Source: Ignavibacteria bacterium (GTDB lineage: Bacteria; Bacteroidota; Ignavibacteria; Ignavibacteriales; Melioribacteraceae). From it: a stretch of 14,612 nt of DNA. The stretch covers positions 1 to 14,612 of the forward strand of contig DAIEQP010000103.1 of NCBI GenBank assembly GCA_027347805.1, read 5' to 3'. Below, one piece after another: positions 1 through 7,263 of this stretch. The notes under the pieces were generated by a model. That model was not told the origin of the DNA and did no database searches. It saw only the letters and a program-made list of their open reading frames with translations. The position numbers and the translations under genes are program-made. The stretch's first letter is position 1. Every line of letters begins with the position of its first letter.

Positions 1-2
1 CA

Positions 3-485
3 AAAATTAGAACCGGCAAAGCTACAACTGCTCTTCTTGATGGAATTAAAGTTGATTATTATGGTACGCTGAGCCCATTAAATCAAGTTGGAAATGTTAC
101 TGTAATTGATGCACATACAATAGGAATTACACCTTGGGATAAAAGTATGGTGCAGGCTATTGATAAAGCAATTCTTGCTGCAGGGCTTGGATTAAATCCT
201 ATTAGTGATGGCACAAATCTTAAAATACCCATTCCACCTTTAACAGAAGACAGAAGAAAAGAATTAGTAAAACTTGTAAAAAAGTTTGGTGAGGAATCGA
301 AAGTTGCATTAAGAAATGTCCGCAGAGATGCAAACGATCATCTTAAAAAACAGGAAAAGGATAAGAAACTTACTGAAGATGAATTAAAAGAAGCTGAAAA
401 GGAAACTCAGAAATTGACTGACGAACATATTGTAAAGATTGACGAAATCATCAAGCACAAAGAAAAAGAAATTATGGAAGTATAG
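3..485 (+). CDS. frr: Ribosome recycling factor, 5' end missing
   Basis: Ribosome recycling factor works with EF-G in the cytoplasm to split post-termination ribosomes. The frame is open from base 3, giving 160 visible residues. The first in-frame ATG (base 147) is internal, because the 48 codons before it still match the family. The visible protein starts at the conserved KIRTGKA segment, which sits near residue 26 in E. coli RRF, so about 25 residues lie outside the window. Other hallmarks are LLDGIKVDYYGT, SPLNQVGNVTV, GLGLNPISDG, IPIPPLTEDRRKEL and ALRNVRRDAND, followed by a charged helical C terminus ending KEKEIMEV. The hinge and both halves of the three-helix domain are intact. The stop codon is TAG, a real terminator here, since only eight codons separate it from the next in-frame stop. 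The gene usually follows pyrH, which would lie left of the window. The identification is very secure. Confidence 0.96.
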   Translation, partial: KIRTGKATTALLDGIKVDYYGTLSPLNQVGNVTVIDAHTIGITPWDKSMVQAIDKAILAAGLGLNPISDGTNLKIPIPPLTEDRRKELVKLVKKFGEESKVALRNVRRDANDHLKKQEKDKKLTEDELKEAEKETQKLTDEHIVKIDEIIKHKEKEIMEV

Positions 486-510
486 TATTCTGTAGTCAGG
501 AATTTATTAT

Positions 511-543
511 AAAAACCTCTCAAGATACTTGAGAGGTTTTTTT
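511..543. terminator. Bidirectional intrinsic terminator between frr and the TonB-domain gene
   Basis: A 14-bp perfect stem (AAAAACCTCTCAAG at 511-524, CTTGAGAGGTTTTT at 528-541) closes on a three-base ATA loop and is followed by a T run ending at 543. The A run on the left arm becomes a T run on the minus strand, so the hairpin can stop transcription from both sides. It lies 25 bases after the frr stop and touches the stop codon of the minus-strand gene (542-544), which fits a terminator shared by two convergent genes. Confidence 0.9.
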
Positions 544-940
544 ATGGTAATTTGAAATTCAAAGCCACAGCAAATTTTGTTTTTACTGGAACACCGTTTT
601 GAGTAGCAGCAGTAAATTTAGATTTTTTAACTGCTTTCACTGCCTCTTCATCACAGCCGGCGCCAATACCTTTTACAACTTTTACTTCTTCCACATCACC
701 TTTTTCATCCAAGTAAACCAGAAGGTAAACCTTTCCGGATACTTGTGTTTTGATTGCCATATCCGGGTATGTTACTTTCTTGAATACATTTTCATACCCG
801 CCAACAGGTGTTGGAGTTTGATCAACTGCAATTTTGTAATCTTCCTCGTTCGGAAACAAAATTGAATTGTTTGCTTTTGCTGTTGAAAGAGAAAAACAAA
901 ACAAAACTGCATTTATTAAGAAAAAACTAATTTTTTTCAT
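542..940 (-). CDS. Secreted stand-alone TonB C-terminal-domain protein
   Basis: This 132-residue protein has a Sec signal peptide (residues 1-23: MKK, a hydrophobic stretch, then a small-residue site STAKA/NN) followed almost directly by a TonB C-terminal fold. The domain covers about residues 57-132: the YPDMA entry motif, VSGKVYLLVYLDEKGDVEEVKVVKG strands, the GCDEEAVKAVKKSKFTAA helix and a final NGVPVKTKFAVALNFKLP strand. QTPTPVGGYENV just before it is the linker form common in Bacteroidota/Ignavibacteria TonB-domain proteins. It lacks the uncleaved membrane anchor and proline-rich periplasm-spanning region of a true energy transducer, and no exbB or exbD is nearby. It is therefore probably a free periplasmic protein rather than a working TonB; its partner is unknown. 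The start is ATG, with a weak GGGGC purine stretch upstream. Confidence 0.85.
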   Translation of the reverse strand: MKKISFFLINAVLFCFSLSTAKANNSILFPNEEDYKIAVDQTPTPVGGYENVFKKVTYPDMAIKTQVSGKVYLLVYLDEKGDVEEVKVVKGIGAGCDEEAVKAVKKSKFTAATQNGVPVKTKFAVALNFKLP

Positions 941-1255
941 AGCTGCCCCGCTACATTTGGTTAATTATCGAATCGAAACCGGAATACTTTAGCATTCAAA
1001 ATGATTTTTTGTAAATAATATTAATAGAGTATTTAGTCTAAACATGCTCGCTATAAACTGGTTTTTATGAAACAAACAATAAATGCAGCATCCCTGATAT
1101 TTTCTCAGGTTTCTTATTAAAAATTCCTAAAACACAAGTAATATTTTATTTCCAAATAAAATTATTCGATTTTTTGTTACAAACATTCTCCCTATTTTCT
1201 CTCTGTAAGAAAAATTTAATTCAAAAATTTGAAAAAAATCTTTTGAGAGGATTTT
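941..1255. other. 315-base divergent intergenic region upstream of maeB
   Basis: This gap separates the divergent TonB-domain gene and maeB, so it should carry both promoters. It is strongly AT-rich. I see no RNA gene. A small 5-bp hairpin (CCTGA at 1093-1097, TCAGG at 1105-1109) and a short palindrome at 1220-1233 are present but weak. A TTTG at 1173-1176 and a TATTTTCT at 1193-1200 resemble a Bacteroidota-type promoter, but the 16-base spacer is too short and the second element is poor. I cannot assign a promoter with confidence. Confidence 0.5.
1245..1255 (+). promoter_or_regulatory. Ribosome binding site of maeB
   Basis: GAGAGGA (1245-1251) is a good Shine-Dalgarno match four bases before the ATG at 1256 and fixes the maeB start. 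The AGAGGATTTTATGA string occurs again at the yicC start (6378-6391), so this looks like a standard initiation region for the genome. Confidence 0.75.
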
Positions 1256-3511
1256 ATGAGTGTAACAAAAGAAGAAGCTCTTATATATCACAGCCAAGGA
1301 AGAAAAGGTAAAATTGAAGTAATACCTACAAAACCTTGTTATACAGCAAGAGAGTTATCGCTCGCATATACGCCTGGTGTGGCAGAACCTTGTAGAGAAA
1401 TCGAAAAGAATGATGATGACGTTTACAAGTACACAGCTAAAGGAAATTTGGTTGCTGTTGTTTCAAACGGAACCGCTGTTCTGGGACTTGGAGATATTGG
1501 TCCACATGCAGGAAAACCTGTGATGGAAGGTAAAGGTGTTTTGTTTAAAAGATTTGCGGATGTTGATGTTTTCGATATTGAACTTAAAACACATGATCCT
1601 AAGGAAGTAATTAGGGCTGTTGAACTGCTTGAACCAACGTTCGGTGGAATTAATCTTGAAGATATAAAAGCTCCTGAATGTTTTGAAATTGAAGAACGGT
1701 TAATTGAAACAATGAATATTCCGGTCTTTCATGATGATCAGCATGGTACTGCAATAATTTCTTGTGCAGCATTGATTAATGCTGTGGAGATTGCCGGAAA
1801 AAAATTGGATAAAATTCGTCTTGTTGTAAATGGTGCTGGTGCTTCCGCAGTTGCCTGCTGTAAAATGTATATCTCTGCAGGAGTAAAAGTTGAAAACATT
1901 TCAATGTTTGATACAAAAGGTCACATCAACAAAAAAAGAACCGATCTGAATAAATACAAAGCAATGTTTGCTCAGGATGCTGAATACAAAGATTTGGCTG
2001 ATGGTATGAAAGGTGCGGATGTATTTGTCGGACTTTCTAAAGGCAATGTTGTTAGCCAGGAAATGGTAAAATCAATGGCCGCTAATCCGATTGTATTTGC
2101 TATGGCTAATCCTGATCCTGAAATTTCTTATGAAGATGGAATCGCAGCAAGAAAAGATTTAATAATGGCAACAGGAAGAAGCGATTATCCAAACCAGGTA
2201 AACAATGTACTCGGCTTCCCGTTTATTTTCCGCGGTGCACTTGATGTTAGGGCAACAAAAATAAATCAAGAAATGAAAATGGCTGCAACTCGTGCTCTTG
2301 CCCAGCTTGCAAAAGAGAAGGTACCTGAAGTTGTAATCAATGCTTATGGTGGAAAAGAATTTTCATTTGGTTCAGAATATATTATTCCAAAACCATTTGA
2401 TCCACGCGTTCTTTGGTATGTTGCACCTGCAGTTGCAAAAGCTGCAATCGAAACTGGTGTTGCCCGTAAACCAATTGATGATTGGAAAGCTTACGTAACA
2501 GAATTACAGGAACGACTTGGTTTCTCAACCGAGATTACCAGAATAATGGTTAGTAAAGCACAGAAGGATCCTAAGAAAATTGTGTATCCGGAAGGAGAAG
2601 AAGAGAAAATTATCAGAGCTGCACATACTGCTGCAACCGAGAGAATTGGTCATCCAATTTTAGTGGGTGATGATAAAATTATAAAAGCAAAAATTGAAGA
2701 ACTCGGATTTCATCTTAACGATTTTGAAATTCGAAATCCTGCTAACTGTCCGAAGTTAGAAAAATATGCACATATATTACTTGAAAAGAGACAAAGAAAA
2801 GGAGTTACAGTTAGAGATGCCCGCCAGTTAATTAGGCAGCCAAATTATTATGCAAGCATAATGTTGGAAGCTGGTGATGCCGATGCATTGATCGGAGGGT
2901 TGACTTACCATTATCCGCAGACGATTAGACCAGCTCTGCAATGCATTGGCATTAAAGAGGGAAAATCGCTTGTAAGCGGAATGTACATTGTAATTATTCG
3001 CAAAAAAATATTTTTCTTTGCTGATACAACAGTTAATGTTGATCCAACAGCAGAGCAGCTTGCAGAAATTGCAATCTCAACAGCCGAGGCAGTAAGAGGT
3101 TTTGATGTTATTCCTCGAATCGCGATGTTATCATTCAGCAACTTTGGTAGCGCTCCTTATCCTCAATCAATAAAAGTTGCTAAAGCAACAGAGATTGTAA
3201 AGAAACTTCATCCCGAATTAATGATTGATGGTGAAATGCAGGCCGATACAGCGGTTGTTCCGGAAAGATTAGAAGAAGAATTTCCATTTTCAACATTGAA
3301 AGGCGGTGCAAATGTTTTAATCTTCCCAACATTGGAAGCAGGAAACATTGCATACAAACTGTTTCAGCGTTTGACAGATGCAACTGTTATTGGTCCCGTA
3401 TTAACTGGAATGAAAAAACCGGTTCATGTTATTCAGCGAGGAGACACAGTTCAAGATATAATTAATATGAGTGCAATTGCTGTCGTTGAGGCAATTAAAA
3501 ATCAGATGTAA
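1256..3511 (+). CDS. maeB: NADP-dependent malic enzyme with C-terminal phosphotransacetylase-like domain
   Basis: Malic enzyme oxidatively decarboxylates malate to pyruvate with reduction of NADP; this two-domain MaeB form has 751 residues, the normal family size. Residues about 15-155 form the malic N-terminal domain, with YTPGVAEPC (Tyr38) and KPVMEGKG (Lys93, the expected catalytic pair). Metal ligands are Glu135 and Asp136 in INLEDIKAPE and Asp161 in FHDDQHGT. A Rossmann nucleotide-binding domain follows (VVNGAGASAVACC, about 190-202; FAMANPDPE, 281-289; NNVLGFPFIFRGALDVRA, 316-333). Residues about 430-751 are a phosphotransacetylase-like domain (YPEGEEEKIIRAA, GDADALIGG, FADTTVNVDPTAEQLAEIA, SFSNFGSAP, DGEMQADTAV, NVLIFPTLEAGNIAYKL). 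In E. coli MaeB this domain binds acetyl-CoA and regulates the enzyme and is not thought to be catalytic. The GMYIVIIRKKIFFFADT segment is unusually hydrophobic but has no gap. The gene stands alone between an intergenic region and a terminator. Confidence 0.95.
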   Translation: MSVTKEEALIYHSQGRKGKIEVIPTKPCYTARELSLAYTPGVAEPCREIEKNDDDVYKYTAKGNLVAVVSNGTAVLGLGDIGPHAGKPVMEGKGVLFKRFADVDVFDIELKTHDPKEVIRAVELLEPTFGGINLEDIKAPECFEIEERLIETMNIPVFHDDQHGTAIISCAALINAVEIAGKKLDKIRLVVNGAGASAVACCKMYISAGVKVENISMFDTKGHINKKRTDLNKYKAMFAQDAEYKDLADGMKGADVFVGLSKGNVVSQEMVKSMAANPIVFAMANPDPEISYEDGIAARKDLIMATGRSDYPNQVNNVLGFPFIFRGALDVRATKINQEMKMAATRALAQLAKEKVPEVVINAYGGKEFSFGSEYIIPKPFDPRVLWYVAPAVAKAAIETGVARKPIDDWKAYVTELQERLGFSTEITRIMVSKAQKDPKKIVYPEGEEEKIIRAAHTAATERIGHPILVGDDKIIKAKIEELGFHLNDFEIRNPANCPKLEKYAHILLEKRQRKGVTVRDARQLIRQPNYYASIMLEAGDADALIGGLTYHYPQTIRPALQCIGIKEGKSLVSGMYIVIIRKKIFFFADTTVNVDPTAEQLAEIAISTAEAVRGFDVIPRIAMLSFSNFGSAPYPQSIKVAKATEIVKKLHPELMIDGEMQADTAVVPERLEEEFPFSTLKGGANVLIFPTLEAGNIAYKLFQRLTDATVIGPVLTGMKKPVHVIQRGDTVQDIINMSAIAVVEAIKNQM

Positions 3512-3532
3512 CCTACAATGCTCAATTTCGTC

Positions 3533-3559
3533 AAAAGGCTTGAGAGATCAGGCCTTTTT
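3533..3559 (+). terminator. Intrinsic terminator after maeB
   Basis: An 11-bp stem (AAAAGGCTTGA at 3533-3543, TCAGGCCTTTT at 3548-3558, one T-G wobble) closes on a GAGA tetraloop and is followed by TGTTTTC. It lies 21 bases after the maeB stop and separates maeB from the next gene. Confidence 0.88.
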
Positions 3560-3621
3560 GTTTTCTGTAAAAGGCAAAATCTTTTTTTTATATTATCACA
3601 CCGAAAAAGGTTGCCTAAATT

Positions 3622-4248
3622 TTGGTAAAGAATATTCTTTACATACTTGGTAGTGTAATTCTTTTTTTTGCAGGAATGATCTGCTATGGGATTGTCCTTA
3701 ATCTTAAGGAAATTCCTTTGAAGGAAATTCTTGCTCAAAAAGGATTAACTGAAATAAAAGATCCCAGATTAATAATTGACAGGAAAAACTATCAAATAAA
3801 GTTATACTCCGATTCGAAGCTGATTAAAACTTATAAAGCAGTTTTTGGTAAAACAGCCGGAGCGGTTAAAACTTCGAAAGATGATCATGTAACTCCAATT
3901 GGCGAATATAAAATCTGCCAGATAGATACATTATCAAAATATCATAAGTTTATTAGATTGAATTACCCGAATCTTAACGATGCGGCAGAAGCTTATACGA
4001 GACACTATATTTCTAATGATGAATATGAAGCAATCGCACTCGCTAACAGAAAGAATGATTGTCCGCCGATGGAAACAAAACTTGGTGCAGATATTGGAAT
4101 TCATGGAATAGGCACTTATGATATTATTTTCCGCAATCTTCCATTTTCATTTAATTGGACGAATGGATCAATAGCAATAAGCAACGAAAGTATAGATGAA
4201 ATTTATTCAGTCATTAAAATTGGAACGCCCGTAAAAATAACCTACTGA
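3622..4248 (+). CDS. Membrane-anchored YkuD-fold L,D-transpeptidase-like protein, catalytic Cys replaced by Ser
   Basis: L,D-transpeptidases form 3-3 peptidoglycan cross-links or attach lipoproteins through a catalytic Cys. This 208-residue protein has one N-terminal membrane segment (about residues 4-26), then a YkuD fold: LIIDRKNYQIKLY (50-62), VTPIGEYKI (90-98), LGADIGIHGIG (154-164, His161) and WTNGSIAISNESIDEIY (179-195). In the family the last motif normally reads GC[IV], with Cys as nucleophile. Here the position is Ser183 (codon TCA at 4168-4170). The other Cys residues (21, 99, 147) lie outside the motif. The protein may be inactive, regulatory, or use Ser, which would be unusual. 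The start is TTG, forced by an in-frame TAA six bases upstream; AAAAAGG at 3604-3610 can serve as ribosome binding site. The next gene starts 10 bases later, so both are probably co-transcribed. Confidence 0.85.
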   Translation: MVKNILYILGSVILFFAGMICYGIVLNLKEIPLKEILAQKGLTEIKDPRLIIDRKNYQIKLYSDSKLIKTYKAVFGKTAGAVKTSKDDHVTPIGEYKICQIDTLSKYHKFIRLNYPNLNDAAEAYTRHYISNDEYEAIALANRKNDCPPMETKLGADIGIHGIGTYDIIFRNLPFSFNWTNGSIAISNESIDEIYSVIKIGTPVKITY

Positions 4249-4258
4249 CGAGAACTTC

Positions 4259-6319
4259 TTGAGAAATAATTTCCTGAAAATATTTTTTTTATTGTTGCCT
4301 TTCGTTGTTTTTTCACAGCAAAAAAATTACGAGTTAACAAGTATTGAATTTGTTGGAAACAAAGGAATTTCCTCCCAGCAATTAAAGACAGCAATTTATT
4401 CAAAAGAATCTCCCAATTGGGCTTCACAAATTCTTTACAAAGTAATTAAAATTGGGGGTGCGGCAACATATTTAGACTCAATCCTGGTCATATCTGATGT
4501 AAATGCAATAAAAACTCTCTATCTCGCTAAAGGTTTCTTCAAAGTTAGGGTTCATTACAGAAATGAACTTGATGAAGAAAAAGGAACTGCTAAAATTATT
4601 TTTATTATTGATGAGGGTGCTCCATCAATATTAAAATCGTTTAAAGTTTCCGGGTTGAATTTTGTAACGGAGGAATTTAAAAACTACCTGATTGAGACTG
4701 TAATGCAGGATACAAATCGGGTCTATGAAGAATCTTTGGTGAATTCAAAAAATAATTTTGTGCTCTCTTATCTTAGAGATCACGGCTATATGTTTGCACG
4801 TGCAGAGGTTCCCGATGTAATTATTGATACAGTGAAAAATCTCGTTAATGTAAAACTGAATTTTAACATTGGTAAGAGATATAAAATTAGCGATCTATTT
4901 GTATCGAGAACCGGAATAGGAAAGGAAAGTGTTGATGATGAATTGATGAAAGATATTGTTGGTATTCATAAAGGTGATATTTTCAGCAGTTATGATTTAA
5001 GGCGTGGTCAGGTCAGATTATTAAGGACAAATTTGTTTACTTCTGTTGCTATTAGTGGAATTATATCTGACACACTTGACAATTTTGTTCCTTTAAGCAT
5101 AAGCGGTGATATTGGTTCAATGAACGAAATTTCACCTGAAATTAAATCGAGTAATGAAGAAAATGTTTTTACACTTGGTGCAGGATTAAGTTACTTGCGC
5201 AAAAACTTTCTGGGATCTGCCAGAAAATTTACAATCGGTACATCAATTTTTTACGATCTTTCGGATGCAAGGGCAAGTATTGAACAACCATTTCTCTTTG
5301 GTCAGCCAATTACAACAAAGATTGAAGGCTACTTTACGAATCAAAGAAGAAAAGAAGATTATAGTGCAAAGTTGTACGGCTCAAGACTGAGTTTGGAATT
5401 TGAATTACCTGAAAATGTTTATCTTAATTCACTCAGCACATATTTCAATCTTGAGCGAGCCGAATATCTTTATCAGCAGGGCTATTTAGTTGGATTAGCA
5501 AGCACTTATTATCAGAACCTTGGAAAATCAGTTTCAATCGCCGATTCTCTTGCTGCAAATTTTGTTTCAGACACTTTAAAAACAAGAGAATTTATAAGCA
5601 CAAATGCAATTCTTGGTGCATCTTTTGGCGCAAATAAAACAAATGATTTTCTTTACCCTACTTCCGGTTATTCACTTTCATTTTTAATCGAAGATGCTAA
5701 TTCACTTGCTTACATTTTTAGCAAATTAACAGGATCAAGTTTTAACCAGCCGCAAAGTGTTAAGCTGATGGTGACTTCAACACTATATCCAAATCTTTTC
5801 CCAACAAGAATGGATGCATTTGGAATTAAATTCAAACTTGGGCAGATAATTACATATCGCGGTGATAAAGCCGAAGTACCTATCAACCAAAGATTTTATG
5901 CGGGTGGTAATAATTCTGTACGAGGCTGGGGTGTAAGAGAACTTGTTCCGCAAAATCAATTAAGGAACTTGGCCAGTTCAACACAGGAAGATTTGGAAGC
6001 TATACTTGTAAAAGGAGCTGCCCTCGGCGGATTTTTCATATTTGATGGATCATTTGAGACACGCCACAAGTTTTCAAATCTTGTTGGCTCAGCTCTGTTC
6101 ATAGATTACGGCAACACATGGAATGATATAAAGGAATTCCGTATTGACCAGATTGCTGTTGCAGCAGGTTTTGGTTTTAGGTATTACAACGAATTTATTC
6201 CGTTTAGAATAGATTTTGGCTTTAAAGTTTATGATCCTCTGGATACGCGCAGCATGTTCAAAAAGAAAGTTTGGGGTGAACTTCTTCAATTCCAAATAGG
6301 GATCGGCGAGGCTTTTTAA
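4259..6319 (+). CDS. BamA/TamA family (Omp85) outer-membrane protein
   Basis: Omp85 proteins assemble or translocate proteins at the outer membrane. This 686-residue protein starts with a signal peptide (MRNNFLKIFFLLLPFVVFS/QQ). About three POTRA modules follow at residues 23-120, 124-207 and 208-285, each with the typical I-x-V/F-x-G-N or R-x-N-LF pattern (TSIEFVGNKGI, LKSFKVSGLNFV, RLLRTNLFTSVAI). A C-terminal 16-strand-type barrel fills about 300-686. The family signature appears as RFYAGGNNSVRGWG (545-558, VRG lid-lock motif) and GGFFIFDGSFETR (590-602). The chain ends in Phe, as usual for outer-membrane proteins. Three POTRAs and this length fit a TamA-like member better than five-POTRA BamA, but no tamB is in view. 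The start is TTG at 4259: no ATG exists before residue 149, and the signal peptide requires it. The ribosome binding site is weak. Confidence 0.9.
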   Translation: MRNNFLKIFFLLLPFVVFSQQKNYELTSIEFVGNKGISSQQLKTAIYSKESPNWASQILYKVIKIGGAATYLDSILVISDVNAIKTLYLAKGFFKVRVHYRNELDEEKGTAKIIFIIDEGAPSILKSFKVSGLNFVTEEFKNYLIETVMQDTNRVYEESLVNSKNNFVLSYLRDHGYMFARAEVPDVIIDTVKNLVNVKLNFNIGKRYKISDLFVSRTGIGKESVDDELMKDIVGIHKGDIFSSYDLRRGQVRLLRTNLFTSVAISGIISDTLDNFVPLSISGDIGSMNEISPEIKSSNEENVFTLGAGLSYLRKNFLGSARKFTIGTSIFYDLSDARASIEQPFLFGQPITTKIEGYFTNQRRKEDYSAKLYGSRLSLEFELPENVYLNSLSTYFNLERAEYLYQQGYLVGLASTYYQNLGKSVSIADSLAANFVSDTLKTREFISTNAILGASFGANKTNDFLYPTSGYSLSFLIEDANSLAYIFSKLTGSSFNQPQSVKLMVTSTLYPNLFPTRMDAFGIKFKLGQIITYRGDKAEVPINQRFYAGGNNSVRGWGVRELVPQNQLRNLASSTQEDLEAILVKGAALGGFFIFDGSFETRHKFSNLVGSALFIDYGNTWNDIKEFRIDQIAVAAGFGFRYYNEFIPFRIDFGFKVYDPLDTRSMFKKKVWGELLQFQIGIGEAF

Positions 6320-6333
6320 CAAAATCTATAACC

Positions 6334-6364
6334 TTTGCTGGTACCTCAATTTTAACTAAATTTG
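6334..6364 (+). promoter_or_regulatory. Candidate Bacteroidota-type promoter for yicC-gmk-rpoZ
   Basis: TTTG at 6334-6337 and TAAATTTG at 6357-6364 are separated by exactly 19 bases. Together they match the Bacteroidota primary-sigma consensus (-33 TTTG, -7 TAnnTTTG) without mismatch. The -7 box ends 23 bases before the yicC ATG, leaving room for a short leader and the AGAGGA ribosome binding site. No transcription data are available, and AT-rich DNA gives chance matches. Confidence 0.6.
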
Positions 6365-6387
6365 CCCTCACTTTTTTAGAGGATTTT

Positions 6388-7263
6388 ATGATTTCAAGCA
6401 TGACCGGCTATGGTAAAGGTCTTGCAAAAAAGGGTGATTTATCTGTAGAAGCTGAGATTAAAAGTCTAAACAGCCGTTTCCTGGATCTTTCACTTAGATT
6501 ACCAAGATTTCTTCAAAGTAAAGAATTTGAAGTAAGAGAGAAAATTAAAACCAAAATTAAACGAGGTAAAGTTTATCTCTCGGTTTCCGTAAAGAAAGGT
6601 GAGTTCGAAGAAAGATTTAACGAGATTGATCCGGATGCTGTAAAATTTGCAGTCGGCTTGTTGAAGGATATTAAAAAATCTGCAAAGATTACGGATAAAG
6701 TAAAACTAAGCGATATTCTTTTATTTCAGAATATGTTATTTAAGGATGATTCTGAACAGGCTAGCGAAGAAATGGAATTGGTTACATCTGCAATTGATTC
6801 TGCGATTAGTGAATTGAATAAAATGCGCGATGCTGAAGGTAAAGAACTTGAAAAAGATTTAAGAAAACGAATTGAATTAATAGAACAATCATTAACAAAA
6901 ATTGAAACTACTGCTCGCGCATCGGTTGAAGAGTATTTTAATAAGCTAAAAGAGCGTGCTAATCAGTTGGTTGCGGATTTAGTGAACAATCAGGATAGAT
7001 TGAATATTGAACTTGCAATTTTATCTGAACGGTCTGATGTAACAGAAGAATGTGTCCGATTGCGAAGCCATATTAAAATGTTCAGAGATACTTTAGATAA
7101 ATCCGAAGATGCCGGCAGAAGACTTAACTTCATTGTTCAGGAAATGAATAGGGAAGCGAACACAATAAATTCAAAATCATTGGCATCGGAGATTTCTCAC
7201 AGTGGTATTTTTATAAAAGAAGAAATTGAAAAGATCCGTGAACAAATCCAAAATATTGAGTAG
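6388..7263 (+). CDS. yicC: YicC/YloC family endoribonuclease
   Basis: The 291-residue protein begins with the family signature MISSMTGYGKG (residues 1-11) and carries NSRFLDLSLRLPR (28-40). A central helical region includes MRDAEGKEL (146-154). The conserved C-terminal domain (DUF1732) has ELAILSERSDVTEECVRLRSHIKMF (208-232) and GRRLNFIVQEMNREANTINSKS (243-264). Length and motif order are normal. E. coli YicC and B. subtilis YloC have been reported as endoribonucleases acting on RNA, including small RNAs; its targets here are unknown. AGAGGA (6378-6383) is a good ribosome binding site four bases before the ATG. Its TAG stop abuts the ATG of gmk with no spacer, and both genes are in the same frame. 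The yicC-gmk-rpoZ order is common in bacteria. Confidence 0.93.
   Translation: MISSMTGYGKGLAKKGDLSVEAEIKSLNSRFLDLSLRLPRFLQSKEFEVREKIKTKIKRGKVYLSVSVKKGEFEERFNEIDPDAVKFAVGLLKDIKKSAKITDKVKLSDILLFQNMLFKDDSEQASEEMELVTSAIDSAISELNKMRDAEGKELEKDLRKRIELIEQSLTKIETTARASVEEYFNKLKERANQLVADLVNNQDRLNIELAILSERSDVTEECVRLRSHIKMFRDTLDKSEDAGRRLNFIVQEMNREANTINSKSLASEISHSGIFIKEEIEKIREQIQNIE

Noticed and set aside
1093..1109. Small hairpin CCTGA-N7-TCAGG upstream of maeB, followed by TTTCTT.
   Set aside because: Only five base pairs with a seven-base loop and no proper T run; too weak to call a terminator or a riboswitch.
1067..1120. A 17-codon ATG-initiated reading frame in the 941-1255 gap, beginning MKQT.
   Set aside because: No ribosome binding site, too short, and its end is an ordinary AT-rich stretch; expected by chance.
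2990..3030. Unusual hydrophobic stretch in the MaeB phosphotransacetylase-like domain, suspected frameshift pair.
   Set aside because: The length matches the family expectation and conserved blocks on both sides stay in frame, so it is ordinary divergence.
2911..3383. Minus-strand open frames inside maeB, and similar antisense frames in Omp85, gmk and dnaB.
   Set aside because: They are shadows of strongly conserved genes, with no signal, motif or ribosome binding site of their own.
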